From JBGPHT01 sp041484525 (GTDB lineage Bacteria > Acidobacteriota > Terriglobia > Bryobacterales > Bryobacteraceae), in the NCBI GenBank assembly GCA_041484525.1, contig JBGPHT010000195.1:1-13333 (forward strand): a stretch of 13,333 nucleotides of DNA, read 5' to 3'. Positions 6,519 to 13,333 of this stretch are shown here, one piece after another. How positions within the stretch are numbered: position 1 is the first letter of the stretch; the number at the start of each line of letters is the position of its first letter. Position numbers and translations under genes: made by a program. The notes under the pieces are model-generated. The model searched no databases and was not told where the DNA came from. It was given only the letters and a program-made list of their open reading frames with translations.

Positions 6519-7810
6519 GAAAGCCAAAACTGGGCTCGATCTACCAACGGAAGAAGAAGCAGCCAGACGGTAGGGTTGTCGCCCTCCCCACATGGTGGAT
6601 CAAGTACTACCGCACTGGGCAACCGTTCCGCGAATCGAGCCATAGCGAGTCCTACGACGATGCGGAGCGCTTGCTCAAACGTCGCCAGGGCGAAATCGTT
6701 ACCGGCAAATTCGCGGGGCTTGCGCCCGAACGTGTTCGCATATCCGCGCTCCTCGATTTGGTGGTTGCGGATTATGAGGAATACGGCCGGAACAGCGCCG
6801 CCGATGTGAAGTGGCGCATGAATAAGCACGTAAAGCCAGCATTGGGCGATTTGCGCGCCGCGGAATTTGAATCGCACCAGACCAAGCGGTATGTGTCAGA
6901 CCGCCGCAGCGCAGGCGCCGCGGACGCCACCATCAATCGGGAACTATCCATAGTGCGCCGTGCCTTTACGCTTGCGCTCAACTCGGACCCGCCCTTGGTG
7001 GCACGGGCGCCGCATATTCCGAAACTGGAAGAGCACAATGTACGCGAAGGCTTCATTGACCATGCCCAGTACATTTCATTGCGGGAAAAGCTGCCCGACC
7101 ACCTGAGAGCGATCTTCGTGGTTGGGTATCACGTTGGCATGCGGCTTGGAGAGTTGCGCCAGCTCGAATGGTCCCAGGTAGACCTCAGGGGCCGTGAGAT
7201 CCGCCTTTCTGGAGTGCAGACGAAAAACGGAAAACCGCGGACCGCTCCCATATATGGTGACATGGGCGTGTGTCTCGAATGGCAATTGGAACTCACAAAA
7301 CAGAAGTGGCCAGACTGTCAGTGGGTGTTCCACTATTTGGGACGGCGTTTGGGCGGTCACTTGAAAGGCTGGAGCAGGGCTTGCAAAGAAGCGGCAATGC
7401 CGGCGTTGCTGTTTCATGACCTCCGCCGTTCGGCGGTTCGCAATATGGAGCCCGCCGGAATCCCGCGGCATGTGGCCATGGAAATCAGCGGTCATCGGAC
7501 GGAAGCGGTGTACCGCCGCTACGACATCGTGAGCAAACAGGACCTTGTGGCCGCGGGCTTACGGATGCAGGCCTACAGCTTGCAGGAGACGGCACGAGCC
7601 TATTTGGACACCGTAAAGGCCATGAAAGACGCGGCGCAGAAAGCGGGCCGCACACCTTCCGCCGATGAACAGAAGCAGATCACGGCGCTACAGGCGAAGG
7701 CAGTTGCCGCGCTACAGCAGGCCGCGGCGCTTGGTTTTCCCCTCAGCACAATTCCCACGGATACCGGGACGGGCACACTTCCGGGCACACCGCACGAGGT
7801 ACTACAATGA
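6515..7810 (+). CDS. int: Tyrosine recombinase (integrase)
   Basis: 431 aa; start supported by GGAGG six nt upstream of the ATG. Residues about 55-170 form the core-binding SAM-like domain (LLDLVVADYEEYGRN...INRELSIVRRAFTLAL). Residues about 185-345 are the catalytic domain with the full set: Arg210 in GMRLGEL, Lys237 in TKNGK, His301 and Arg304 in HDLRRS, His327 in SGHRTEAVYRRY and nucleophile Tyr336. The short N-terminal part (GSIYQRKKKQPDGRVV...WWIKYYRTG) resembles the arm-binding/AP2-like region of such enzymes. After Tyr336 there are another 95 residues, rich in Ala, Lys and Gln and probably helical, longer than the usual tail. The enzyme should integrate and excise the element at the tRNA-His 3' end, 28 bp beyond its stop codon. 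All catalytic residues are intact, so it is probably active. Confidence 0.95.
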   Translation: MRKPKLGSIYQRKKKQPDGRVVALPTWWIKYYRTGQPFRESSHSESYDDAERLLKRRQGEIVTGKFAGLAPERVRISALLDLVVADYEEYGRNSAADVKWRMNKHVKPALGDLRAAEFESHQTKRYVSDRRSAGAADATINRELSIVRRAFTLALNSDPPLVARAPHIPKLEEHNVREGFIDHAQYISLREKLPDHLRAIFVVGYHVGMRLGELRQLEWSQVDLRGREIRLSGVQTKNGKPRTAPIYGDMGVCLEWQLELTKQKWPDCQWVFHYLGRRLGGHLKGWSRACKEAAMPALLFHDLRRSAVRNMEPAGIPRHVAMEISGHRTEAVYRRYDIVSKQDLVAAGLRMQAYSLQETARAYLDTVKAMKDAAQKAGRTPSADEQKQITALQAKAVAALQQAAALGFPLSTIPTDTGTGTLPGTPHEVLQ

Positions 7811-7838
7811 GAATCATGCGTAAGGCGTTGGAAACGTC

Positions 7839-7870
7839 TGGGGTGGGTGGAGGGATTCGAACCCTCGGCC
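7839..7870. other. Inferred attachment site (attR-type) in the 3' part of tRNA-His
   Basis: Integrases of this kind commonly recombine within the T-arm/acceptor end of a tRNA gene. The integrase gene ends just before this end, so the crossover is expected here. The exact core cannot be defined because the partner repeat at the other end of the element is not found in the window. Confidence 0.5.
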
Positions 7871-7915
7871 ACCGGAACCACAATCCGGCGCTCTACCAAC
7901 TGAGCTACACCCACC
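7839..7915 (-). tRNA. tRNA-His (anticodon GTG)
   Basis: The minus strand folds as a complete 77-nt cloverleaf. The extra 5' G (G-1) pairs with discriminator C73, the identity mark of tRNA-His. The acceptor stem is GTGGGTG/CACCCAC, the D arm contains TAGCTCAGTTGGTAGAGC, the anticodon stem is CCGGA/TCCGG with loop TTGTGGT (anticodon GTG at 7881-7879), and the T arm has GGTTCGAATCC. CCA is encoded at 7841-7839. It reads CAC/CAT codons. The 3' end faces the integrase gene and is intact, as expected if an element restored it on insertion. Confidence 0.97.
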
Positions 7916-7929
7916 GTGTAGACGTTCTT

Positions 7930-7959
7930 ATCGTATCAAGTAGTCGCCGAACCCGGCAA
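7930..7959 (-). promoter_or_regulatory. Possible promoter of tRNA-His
   Basis: Minus strand: TTGCCG (7959-7954), 18 bp, TACGAT (7935-7930), each 4 of 6, ending 14 bp before the tRNA. The match is weak but the position is right. Confidence 0.35.
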
Positions 7960-7967
7960 ACGCGCCG

Positions 7968-9995
7968 TCATTGAATCGTCAGGGTAGCGCTCGCGCTTCC
8001 GCCCGCGTAAGTCCCCGTGACCAGGACCGTCTTTCCGCCGGAGCCCGCCGTAGTCGTCGCCACCGTGTGCCCGAAGATCGCGCCCGGAGCGATCGTCACC
8101 GTCGCCGGAACCGGCAGCGCGGTGATATCGCTGCTCGTGAGCTGCACCGTCGCTCCGCCCGCCGGAGCCGGCAGCGCCAGGAAGATGTCGATCTCCGTCC
8201 CGATGCCCGCGATTACCGTCGCCGGATGTAGCTCGACGCTCGAAATCGCGCGCTGCACCGCCAGATCGAATCCCGCCGTAGCGCCCCCGTATGACCCGCT
8301 GATGTGCACGAATTGCGAGGCCGGGACCGCCACCGTCGGTATGTCAAAAGTCGCCACTCCCGTTCCGGCCGGCACCGTGATGCTCGCGGGCACGGGCGCG
8401 ATGGCCGGAGTGTCGCTCGAAAGCGTCACCAATGCGCCGCCAATCGGCGCGCGGTCGTTCAGCATCACGGTCACGGTCACCGTCATCCCGGCGCTCGCCG
8501 CTGGACTCGAAGGCACCAGGGCCCCCATCAGCGGATCGATGACCAGCGTGTTCCGCAGCGTCCCCACCGTTCCCGTCGCAGCGATCACGGGACTCTGCGA
8601 GTTGGCAGTCGCGGCAGTGGTGATGGGGAAGGTCGCTTTGGTTGCCCCGGACAATACCGTGACGTTGGGGGGAATCGTCGCCAGGGAGTTGCCCGGCTGC
8701 GTGAGCGTGAATGTGACACCGCCGGGACCCGCCGGCGCACTCAGCGTGATCGTCCCCGTCGAGTTCCTCCCACCCACCAGCTCCTGCGGGAATATCTGGA
8801 ACGAGTTCACCGGCTGCAGCGGGCTGAACGGCGCGCGGCCGGAGCCGAAGGGCCGGTACAGCGGATCGCCGATGTTCAGGATCTGCCATTTGAGCCACCG
8901 CGTATTGCGCAGAAACGCGTCACCCACGTTGGCGCCTTCCAGCAGATTTCGAAACGCGCCTCCCGCCCGCACCAGCCCCTGTAAATACGGTTCCGCCACC
9001 GCGCCGCTCGTCACCGCGATCCCCCGCAGTAGCGCGTTCGGCACCCACGACGCACCGCCGCGCGGGCTCAGCACCGACTCGCTGTCCAGGTGCCAACCGA
9101 TCGAGCCGTTCTGCCACGTGAACGCATCGTTGTAATGATTCAGCGAATACCAGCCGCTGAAATACGCCGTGTTCGGACAGGTAGCCGGCGCCGGCGGGGT
9201 GCCGAATTCCTGCTCGTTCGCATCCTCCGTTACCGCAATGCCCGCCTGCTGCAGAAGCGCCGCGGCCTGCCGCAGATCCCAGTCCGCCGTGTTATAGCCG
9301 GAGTCCGGCTGTCCCGTGATGTCGCCGAATCGCCTGTCGATGCACGCCTGCCCGGTTGGACCGCCTGCCGTCTCCGCCGCGATCGCCTGGTCCACCAGCG
9401 CCGATGCCAGCGCGGCGCTCGGCGCATCCAGCCGCCATACCGAATAGATCGAAGTGGAACGCGGATTCGCGCGATACGCCGCAAACGGCACGAACGGCTG
9501 GTACACATTCCCCTGGCTCTGCGAGTCGGCATAGTAGCCGTGCGGCACACTGGGAACAATCAGGAACGGCTGCGAAACGTACTTGTTCCAGATGTCCGCT
9601 AAGTACGAGTCAATCGCGGAAGTGTCCATCGGCCCCGCGCTCACAGCGAACGGGGTCTGATAAGACATCACGATGTACAGAATGTTTTTCTGCCCCACTG
9701 TATTTAGGCAGTTCTGAATCGGCGTCTTTACGAACGTCGTGTAATCGCTCAAGCTCAGCGCGTTGGCCGATGGCGGCGTGATGGCGCACAGGTTCGCAAC
9801 CGGAACGTTCCTCTGTGCCATATAGTGTTGCGCGACCGTTAACGATTCTGGGAAATTCGAGTTATGAACGACGAGTACTTCGGGGTGCGGCGTCTGACCG
9901 ATTGCCCGCTGCAGCAAGAGACCCGGATAAACACAAGTTATTACTGCAAAAATGAAGTGCCTATACTGCGACGATAACCGTTTGAAGTATTGCAC
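7968..9995 (-). CDS. TIGR03790-family secreted protein with three Ig-like repeats
   Basis: 675 aa. It starts at GTG 9995, supported by AAGGGGG about 5 nt upstream and a promoter at the right distance. Residues 1-34 are a signal peptide ending near AIGQ. Residues 36-382 match, from memory, the TIGR03790 family of acidobacteria and other soil bacteria: EVLVVHNSNFPESLTVAQHYMAQRNVP at the start, ILYIVMSYQTPF, the AYFSGWYS region, and WQILNIGDPLYRPF at the end. No enzymatic activity is established for the family as far as I know. After it come three Ig-like beta modules (about 395-485, 490-580, 585-675), each with a VTV-AGxxxATFxIxT type strand; they probably extend or anchor the protein outside the cell. 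The stop codon is 53 bp upstream of tRNA-His. Confidence 0.85.
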   Translation of the reverse strand: MQYFKRLSSQYRHFIFAVITCVYPGLLLQRAIGQTPHPEVLVVHNSNFPESLTVAQHYMAQRNVPVANLCAITPPSANALSLSDYTTFVKTPIQNCLNTVGQKNILYIVMSYQTPFAVSAGPMDTSAIDSYLADIWNKYVSQPFLIVPSVPHGYYADSQSQGNVYQPFVPFAAYRANPRSTSIYSVWRLDAPSAALASALVDQAIAAETAGGPTGQACIDRRFGDITGQPDSGYNTADWDLRQAAALLQQAGIAVTEDANEQEFGTPPAPATCPNTAYFSGWYSLNHYNDAFTWQNGSIGWHLDSESVLSPRGGASWVPNALLRGIAVTSGAVAEPYLQGLVRAGGAFRNLLEGANVGDAFLRNTRWLKWQILNIGDPLYRPFGSGRAPFSPLQPVNSFQIFPQELVGGRNSTGTITLSAPAGPGGVTFTLTQPGNSLATIPPNVTVLSGATKATFPITTAATANSQSPVIAATGTVGTLRNTLVIDPLMGALVPSSPAASAGMTVTVTVMLNDRAPIGGALVTLSSDTPAIAPVPASITVPAGTGVATFDIPTVAVPASQFVHISGSYGGATAGFDLAVQRAISSVELHPATVIAGIGTEIDIFLALPAPAGGATVQLTSSDITALPVPATVTIAPGAIFGHTVATTTAGSGGKTVLVTGTYAGGSASATLTIQ

Positions 9996-10015
9996 GCGAC
10001 CCCCTTCGAGGCTTT

Positions 10016-10044
10016 ATGATAGAGCAAAGCTTCTGTACGTTCAA
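10016..10044 (-). promoter_or_regulatory. Sigma70-like promoter of the TIGR03790 gene
   Basis: Minus strand: TTGAAC (10044-10039, 4 of 6), 17 bp, TATCAT (10021-10016, 5 of 6). It is followed by a leader of about 14 nt that contains the strong Shine-Dalgarno and the GTG start. I found no comparable promoter for the divergent gene in the same 76-bp gap. Confidence 0.55.
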
Positions 10045-10071
10045 TGAATCCATAGTTAACGGAAAATATTG

Positions 10072-10848
10072 ATGAGCGACATGAGGAATCTCCACGGTTC
10101 GGCAACATCCGCGGCGTTTCGTATTGCCGGCCTGGCGCTGGCGCTCGCACTGGGCGGAGGCACCGCCGCTGCCACCACGCTCGTGTACACCGGACTCGGC
10201 GGCGATATCGCTCCCCAGAATCCCGATCTCTCACCCGGGGTCAGCGTTTTTTCGCTCCTCGTCAGCGATGCCTTCAGCCTGCCAGCAACCGGCGACAATG
10301 TCACGGTCACGCTGACCGGATTGCAGCATCCCTTTGCCGGTGACCTCGTCTTCACCCTTTCTCTGATCGTGGACGGCTCGCCCGTAGTCGAAGCCGATCT
10401 CTTCAACCGCATCGGCAAGATCACGAACGACCCCGATGACTTCGGCTATCTGACGCAATTCGGCAATCCGTTCACCGCTTCGGGAAACTACGTTTTCAAT
10501 TCGAGCTTCACGGGTCTCTCGGCTGACCTGTGGGCCACGGCGGCGCCGCTGGGGTCGAGCGACGCCATTCCGAACGGGAACTATTGGCCGACTACCGCGC
10601 TGTCATCCGCCGTGGACAATCTTTCGTCGGCGTTCAACGGGAATTCCATCCAGGGCACGTGGCAGTTGACGGTCCTCGATTACGGCCCGCCCGGCGACAA
10701 CTTCGTCCCCAGCCTCCTCACTTGGTCCGTGCAGCTCGAAGCCTCCGCCTCGACAGCCGCGCCCGCGCCTGAGCCCGCCGCCTTTATTCCGGTGACTGCC
10801 TCGCTCATGCTCCTCGCGTGGAACCGCTTCCGCCGCCCGACGCGCTGA
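10072..10848 (+). CDS. PEP-CTERM-like exported protein with P/Homo B-like domain
   Basis: 258 aa from the ATG at 10072; GGAAAA eight nt upstream is a weak ribosome site, and an adjacent TTG at 10069 is also possible. Residues about 10-35 form a signal peptide (FRIAGLALALALGGGTAAA). Residues about 38-225 look like a proprotein-convertase P domain, a beta jelly-roll: TVTLTGLQHPFAGDLVFTLS, then SIQGTWQLTVLDYGPPGD and LLTWSVQLEA, matching the H..dL...L / G.W.L.v.D / L..W.l pattern. The C-terminus, PEPAAFIPV, a hydrophobic stretch and RFRRPTR, has the PEP motif, membrane helix and basic tail of a PEP-CTERM sorting signal, removed by an exosortase on export. No protease domain accompanies the P domain, so it is probably structural or an envelope/exopolysaccharide-associated protein. 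Confidence 0.75.
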   Translation: MSDMRNLHGSATSAAFRIAGLALALALGGGTAAATTLVYTGLGGDIAPQNPDLSPGVSVFSLLVSDAFSLPATGDNVTVTLTGLQHPFAGDLVFTLSLIVDGSPVVEADLFNRIGKITNDPDDFGYLTQFGNPFTASGNYVFNSSFTGLSADLWATAAPLGSSDAIPNGNYWPTTALSSAVDNLSSAFNGNSIQGTWQLTVLDYGPPGDNFVPSLLTWSVQLEASASTAAPAPEPAAFIPVTASLMLLAWNRFRRPTR

Positions 10849-10888
10849 CGGCGCACATCCTGCCCCGTATCGGCACACCCTGCAAACC

Positions 10889-10938
10889 GGTGCCAGGCTC
10901 GAATTTCGCCGCCTTTGCGAAACTTCGTGCCTGGCTCC
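10889..10938. repeat. REP-like imperfect palindrome, possible bidirectional terminator
   Basis: The left arm, 10889-10909 (GGTGCCAGGCTCGAATTTCGC), pairs with the right arm, 10917-10938 (starting GCGAAACTTCG), allowing one bulge and two mismatches around GCCAGGC/GCCTGGC. It sits between two convergent genes. TTTT follows on the plus strand and TTT on the minus strand, so it can end both transcripts. The GTGCCAGGC...GCCTGGC(A/T)C core resembles dispersed intergenic repeats found in many bacterial genomes. Confidence 0.55.
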
Positions 10939-10972
10939 GTTTTGCCATTTACGAAATCATCTTCTGCCGCCG

Positions 10973-12418
10973 CTAAAATCCCGCGCGCTTCCACATCTCG
11001 TCCACGCGCTGTTTCACTTCTGCCGACATCTCGATCACGCCCGGCCATGGGCGCGTGAACCCTTCTCCTGCCCACTTGCGCGTGGCGTCGATCCCCATCT
11101 TCGATCCGTAATTCGGCAGCCGGCTCGAGTGGTCGAGCGAATCCACCGGCCCCATCGCGAACTCGATATCCCGCTCCGGGTCGATGTTGTTCAACGCCTT
11201 CCACGCCACCTCGCGATAGTTCTGCACGTCCACGCTTTCGTCCACCACCACGATCACCTTCGAGAACATCGCCTGCCCCGTGCCCCAGATCGCGTGCATC
11301 ACCTTGCGCGCGTGCCCCGGATACGACTTCCGTATCGCCACCAGAATCAGATTGTGGAATATGCCTTCGGGAGGCATCGCGATGTCCCGCACCTCCGGCA
11401 ACTGCAGCCGCATCAGCGGCAGAAAAATCCGCTCGATCGCCTTCCCCATGTAGTAGTCTTCCATCGGCGGCGGACCCACGATGGTGGTCGCGTAGATCGC
11501 GTCCTTACGCTGCGTCACGCACGTCACATGGAACACCGGATACTCATCGGCCAGCGAGTAGAAGCCAGTGTGGTCGCCGAACGGCCCTTCGGTGCGGAGT
11601 TCGCCCAGCTCCACGTACCCCTCGAGCACGATCTCCGCATTCGCCGGCACCTCCAGGTCGGACGTCTTGCACTTCACCATCTCCACCGGACTCTGCCGCA
11701 GAAACCCCGCGATCATCATCTCGTCCAGGTCCGGCGGCAGCGGCAGAATCGCCGAGTACATCGTCGCCGGATCCGCGCCGATCGCCACCGCCACGTCCAT
11801 CCGCTTCTGTCCGTGGTGCTGCATGCGGCGGTAGTGCTCCGCGCCCTGCTTGTGCGTCTGCCAATGCATCCCCGCCGTGCGTTCGTCGAAGATCTGCATG
11901 CGGTACATGCCGCAATTCCGCTTGCCCGTATCCGGATTGCGCGAGAACACCAGCGGCAGCGTGATGAACCGCCCGCCGTCCTCCGGCCAGCACTGCAGCA
12001 CCGGAAAGTCGAGCAGCGAGAACCCCTCCGTCCGCACCACTTCCTGGCATGCCCCTTTCGAAACCACCTTCGGAAAAAGCGCGCCCATCTCCGCCAGCTT
12101 GGGCAGCATTTTCAGTTTGCCGATCAGCCCCTCCGGCATGCGCATCTCGAGAAACTCCACGATACGCGCCGCAATCTCCTCGACCGAATCCACCTCCAGC
12201 GCGATCTCCATCTTGCGCATGGAAGCGAACGCGTTGATCAGCACCGGCATCCGGTAGCCTTTCGGCTTCTCGAAGAGGAGCGCCGGGCCGCCCTGCTTCA
12301 CCGCTCGGTCCGCAAATTCCGTGATCTCGAGGATCGGGTCCACCTCGAATGGAATCCGCTTCAATTCCTTTTTCTGTTCCAGCGCGCGAATGAATTCACG
12401 CAGGTCGCGAAAGGCCAT
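10973..12418 (-). CDS. ubiD: UbiD-family prenyl-FMN-dependent decarboxylase
   Basis: 481 aa, the normal length of the family, opening with the typical FRDLREFIRALEQKKELKRI. Prenyl-FMN and metal site: NCGMYRMQ (168-175, with Asn168 and Arg173) and Glu246 in VEMVKC. Catalytic segment: EGPFGDHTG with Glu277 and Asp282, equivalent to the Arg-Glu-Glu/Asp network of known UbiD enzymes. The best guess is decarboxylation of an aromatic carboxylate in quinone synthesis; acidobacteria generally use menaquinone, so a menaquinone-pathway decarboxylase is likelier than ubiquinone synthesis. The partner UbiX, which makes the cofactor, is not in the window. No Shine-Dalgarno precedes the ATG at 12418. It is divergent from fabG with a 53-bp gap. 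The substrate cannot be read from the sequence; the symbol denotes the family only. Confidence 0.93.
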   Translation of the reverse strand: MAFRDLREFIRALEQKKELKRIPFEVDPILEITEFADRAVKQGGPALLFEKPKGYRMPVLINAFASMRKMEIALEVDSVEEIAARIVEFLEMRMPEGLIGKLKMLPKLAEMGALFPKVVSKGACQEVVRTEGFSLLDFPVLQCWPEDGGRFITLPLVFSRNPDTGKRNCGMYRMQIFDERTAGMHWQTHKQGAEHYRRMQHHGQKRMDVAVAIGADPATMYSAILPLPPDLDEMMIAGFLRQSPVEMVKCKTSDLEVPANAEIVLEGYVELGELRTEGPFGDHTGFYSLADEYPVFHVTCVTQRKDAIYATTIVGPPPMEDYYMGKAIERIFLPLMRLQLPEVRDIAMPPEGIFHNLILVAIRKSYPGHARKVMHAIWGTGQAMFSKVIVVVDESVDVQNYREVAWKALNNIDPERDIEFAMGPVDSLDHSSRLPNYGSKMGIDATRKWAGEGFTRPWPGVIEMSAEVKQRVDEMWKRAGF

Positions 12419-12471
12419 AGGCTATGATCGAGTTTAATACCATACCAGTACGTCCCCCAAAAGGAGAAGCC

Positions 12472-13206
12472 ATGTTCAATCGAGTAGCATTCGTCACCGG
12501 CGCCAGCCGCGGCATCGGCCGGGCGACGGCTCTCTCGCTCTGCCGCGCCGGCTTCGACGTCGTGCTGGCCGCGCGCGAAATCGAAAAGAGCGAAGAGGTG
12601 GCCGCCGAGATCCGCGCCTGCAGCGGCGACGCCATGACTCTAAATCTCGACCTCTCCTCCCCTCAGTCCATCAAAGAAGGTTTCGCCAAAGCCCTTCAAC
12701 ACAAGGGCCGCATCGACGTTCTGGTGAACAATGCCGGCGTCACGCGCGACGGCCTCGCCGTACGCATGAAGCCCGCCGATTGGGACCTCGTGCTGAAGAC
12801 CAATCTCGACGGTGCCTTCCTCGCCATCCAGCAGGTGCTCCCCAGCATGATGCGCAACCGGTGGGGCCGGATCATCAATATTTCCTCTGTGGTCGGCCAG
12901 GCCGGCAGTGCCGGGCAAGTCAACTACGCCGCGTCGAAGGCCGGCCTGATCGGTCTCACCAAAGCTCTGGCCCAGGAAATGGCCAGCCGGAATATCACAG
13001 TGAACGCCGTCGCCCCCGGCTACATCTCGACCGGCATGACCAAGGATCTCCCCGAAGCGCTGAAGCAGAAAGTGATGGCGTCCATCCCTCTCGCCCGCAT
13101 GGGTACGCCCGAGGATATCGCCGCCGCCGTGAAATTCCTCGCGAGCGAAGATGCGTCCTACATCACCGGCCAGGTCCTCGCCGTCAACGGCGGCATGTAC
13201 ATGTAG
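12472..13206 (+). CDS. fabG: 3-oxoacyl-[ACP] reductase (SDR family)
   Basis: 244 aa from the ATG at 12472, chosen over the in-frame ATG at 12424 because AAAAGGAGA lies 5 nt upstream and the protein then starts like other FabGs. Short-chain dehydrogenase motifs: nucleotide-binding TGASRGIG (9-16), NNAG (86-89), Asn111, catalytic Ser139, Tyr152 and Lys156 (NISSVVGQAGSAGQVNYAASKAG), and the C-terminal PEDIAAAVKFLASEDASYITGQVLAVNGGM typical of FabG. It reduces 3-oxoacyl-ACP with NADPH in fatty-acid elongation. Its neighbours are not fab genes, so a paralogue working on another 3-oxoacyl thioester is possible. The divergent gap to ubiD must hold the promoters of both genes, but I see no clean hexamer pair for either. 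Confidence 0.92.
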   Translation: MFNRVAFVTGASRGIGRATALSLCRAGFDVVLAAREIEKSEEVAAEIRACSGDAMTLNLDLSSPQSIKEGFAKALQHKGRIDVLVNNAGVTRDGLAVRMKPADWDLVLKTNLDGAFLAIQQVLPSMMRNRWGRIINISSVVGQAGSAGQVNYAASKAGLIGLTKALAQEMASRNITVNAVAPGYISTGMTKDLPEALKQKVMASIPLARMGTPEDIAAAVKFLASEDASYITGQVLAVNGGMYM

Positions 13207-13333
13207 CCTGCCTCCCTACTTGAAATCCCCGGAAAGAATCCGCCGCCTGTCTCCCTACTGGAATCCCCGGAAAGAATCCGCCGCCTGTCTCCCTACTGGA
13301 ATCCCCGGAAAGAATCCGCCGCCTGTCTCCCTA
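13207..13333. repeat. 38-bp tandem repeat right after fabG, running off the window
   Basis: Units start at 13207, 13246, 13284 and 13322, beginning CCTG(C/T)CTCCCTACT and ending GAATCCGCCG. The first is 39 bp with small differences (CTTGAAA for CTGGA, CTGCC for CTGTC); the next two are identical 38-mers; the fourth is cut by the window end. The array begins at the base after the fabG stop. There are no variable spacers, so it is not a CRISPR array. Identical inner copies point to recent expansion by slippage or recombination. Confidence 0.9.

Larger units (their letters stand above)
2421..7839 (+). mobile_element. Small tRNA-His integrated element (satellite or integrative-plasmid type), left end uncertain
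   Basis: The module contains a tyrosine integrase running into the 3' end of tRNA-His, two excisionase/AlpA-type HTH proteins, a primase-SF3 helicase like those of satellite phages and integrative plasmids, an iteron-like inverted repeat and one divergent unknown gene. No structural phage genes and no conjugation genes are present. The right end is placed at the tRNA 3' end because integration keeps the tRNA intact and puts the element next to it. The left end is set at the end of the 278-aa gene only for convenience: no direct repeat of the tRNA end is visible, and the element may extend through the esterase genes and beyond the window. Closest known type, by inference: P4-like satellites or pSAM2-like integrative plasmids. 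Confidence 0.7.

Noticed and set aside
8017..9135. 372-aa plus-strand frame opposite the TIGR03790 gene
   Set aside because: A long shadow frame caused by high GC; low-complexity translation, no recognisable domain, opposite a gene with good start signals.
11129..12427. 432-aa plus-strand frame opposite ubiD
   Set aside because: The translation is an Arg/His-rich antisense shadow of a clearly conserved UbiD gene.
13207..13333. CRISPR array
   Set aside because: The whole 38-bp unit is repeated without variable spacers, so it is a simple tandem repeat.

Overview
The window most likely comes from an Acidobacteriota genome of the Solibacter/Bryobacter type. The pointers are a secreted esterase ending in what I recognise as the TIGR03437 'Solibacter C-terminal' domain, a TIGR03790-family secreted protein, a PEP-CTERM-like exported protein, and GC-rich coding sequence on the right. 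This is recognition from memory of protein families; no search was run.

Layout. (1) 1-2345: two leftward genes for exported proteins, a 160-aa (or 150-aa) small secreted protein and a 583-aa lipase/esterase, overlapping by ATGA. (2) 2421-7839: a small integrated element. It holds a leftward orphan gene (278 aa, unknown), then rightward genes: an AlpA-like HTH protein, a primase/SF3-helicase, a second excisionase-type HTH protein, a 53-aa basic protein and a tyrosine integrase. The integrase gene stops 28 bp from the 3' end of a tRNA-His(GTG) gene, the classic position for an element inserted in a tRNA 3' end. The left attachment site is not visible, so the element may start in this window or beyond it. 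(3) 7968-13206: ordinary-looking chromosome with clearly higher GC: TIGR03790 protein, PEP-CTERM protein with a P-domain-like fold, UbiD-family decarboxylase and FabG. A 38-bp tandem repeat follows fabG and runs off the window.

How the element may work (inference). The primase-helicase would replicate the excised element. A 29-bp near-perfect inverted repeat built of 9-bp iteron-like units (5772-5800 / 5900-5928), directly after the primase stop codon, is a good origin candidate. A leftward extended -10 promoter followed by a strong intrinsic terminator would make an RNA of about 50 nt antisense to the primase leader, resembling antisense control in plasmids or the CI RNA of satellite phage P4. 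The integrase is translationally coupled to a small basic protein whose predicted promoter places the transcription start on or next to the ATG (leaderless mRNA). The element is therefore best described as a P4-like satellite or integrative-plasmid-like island carrying one unknown cargo gene.
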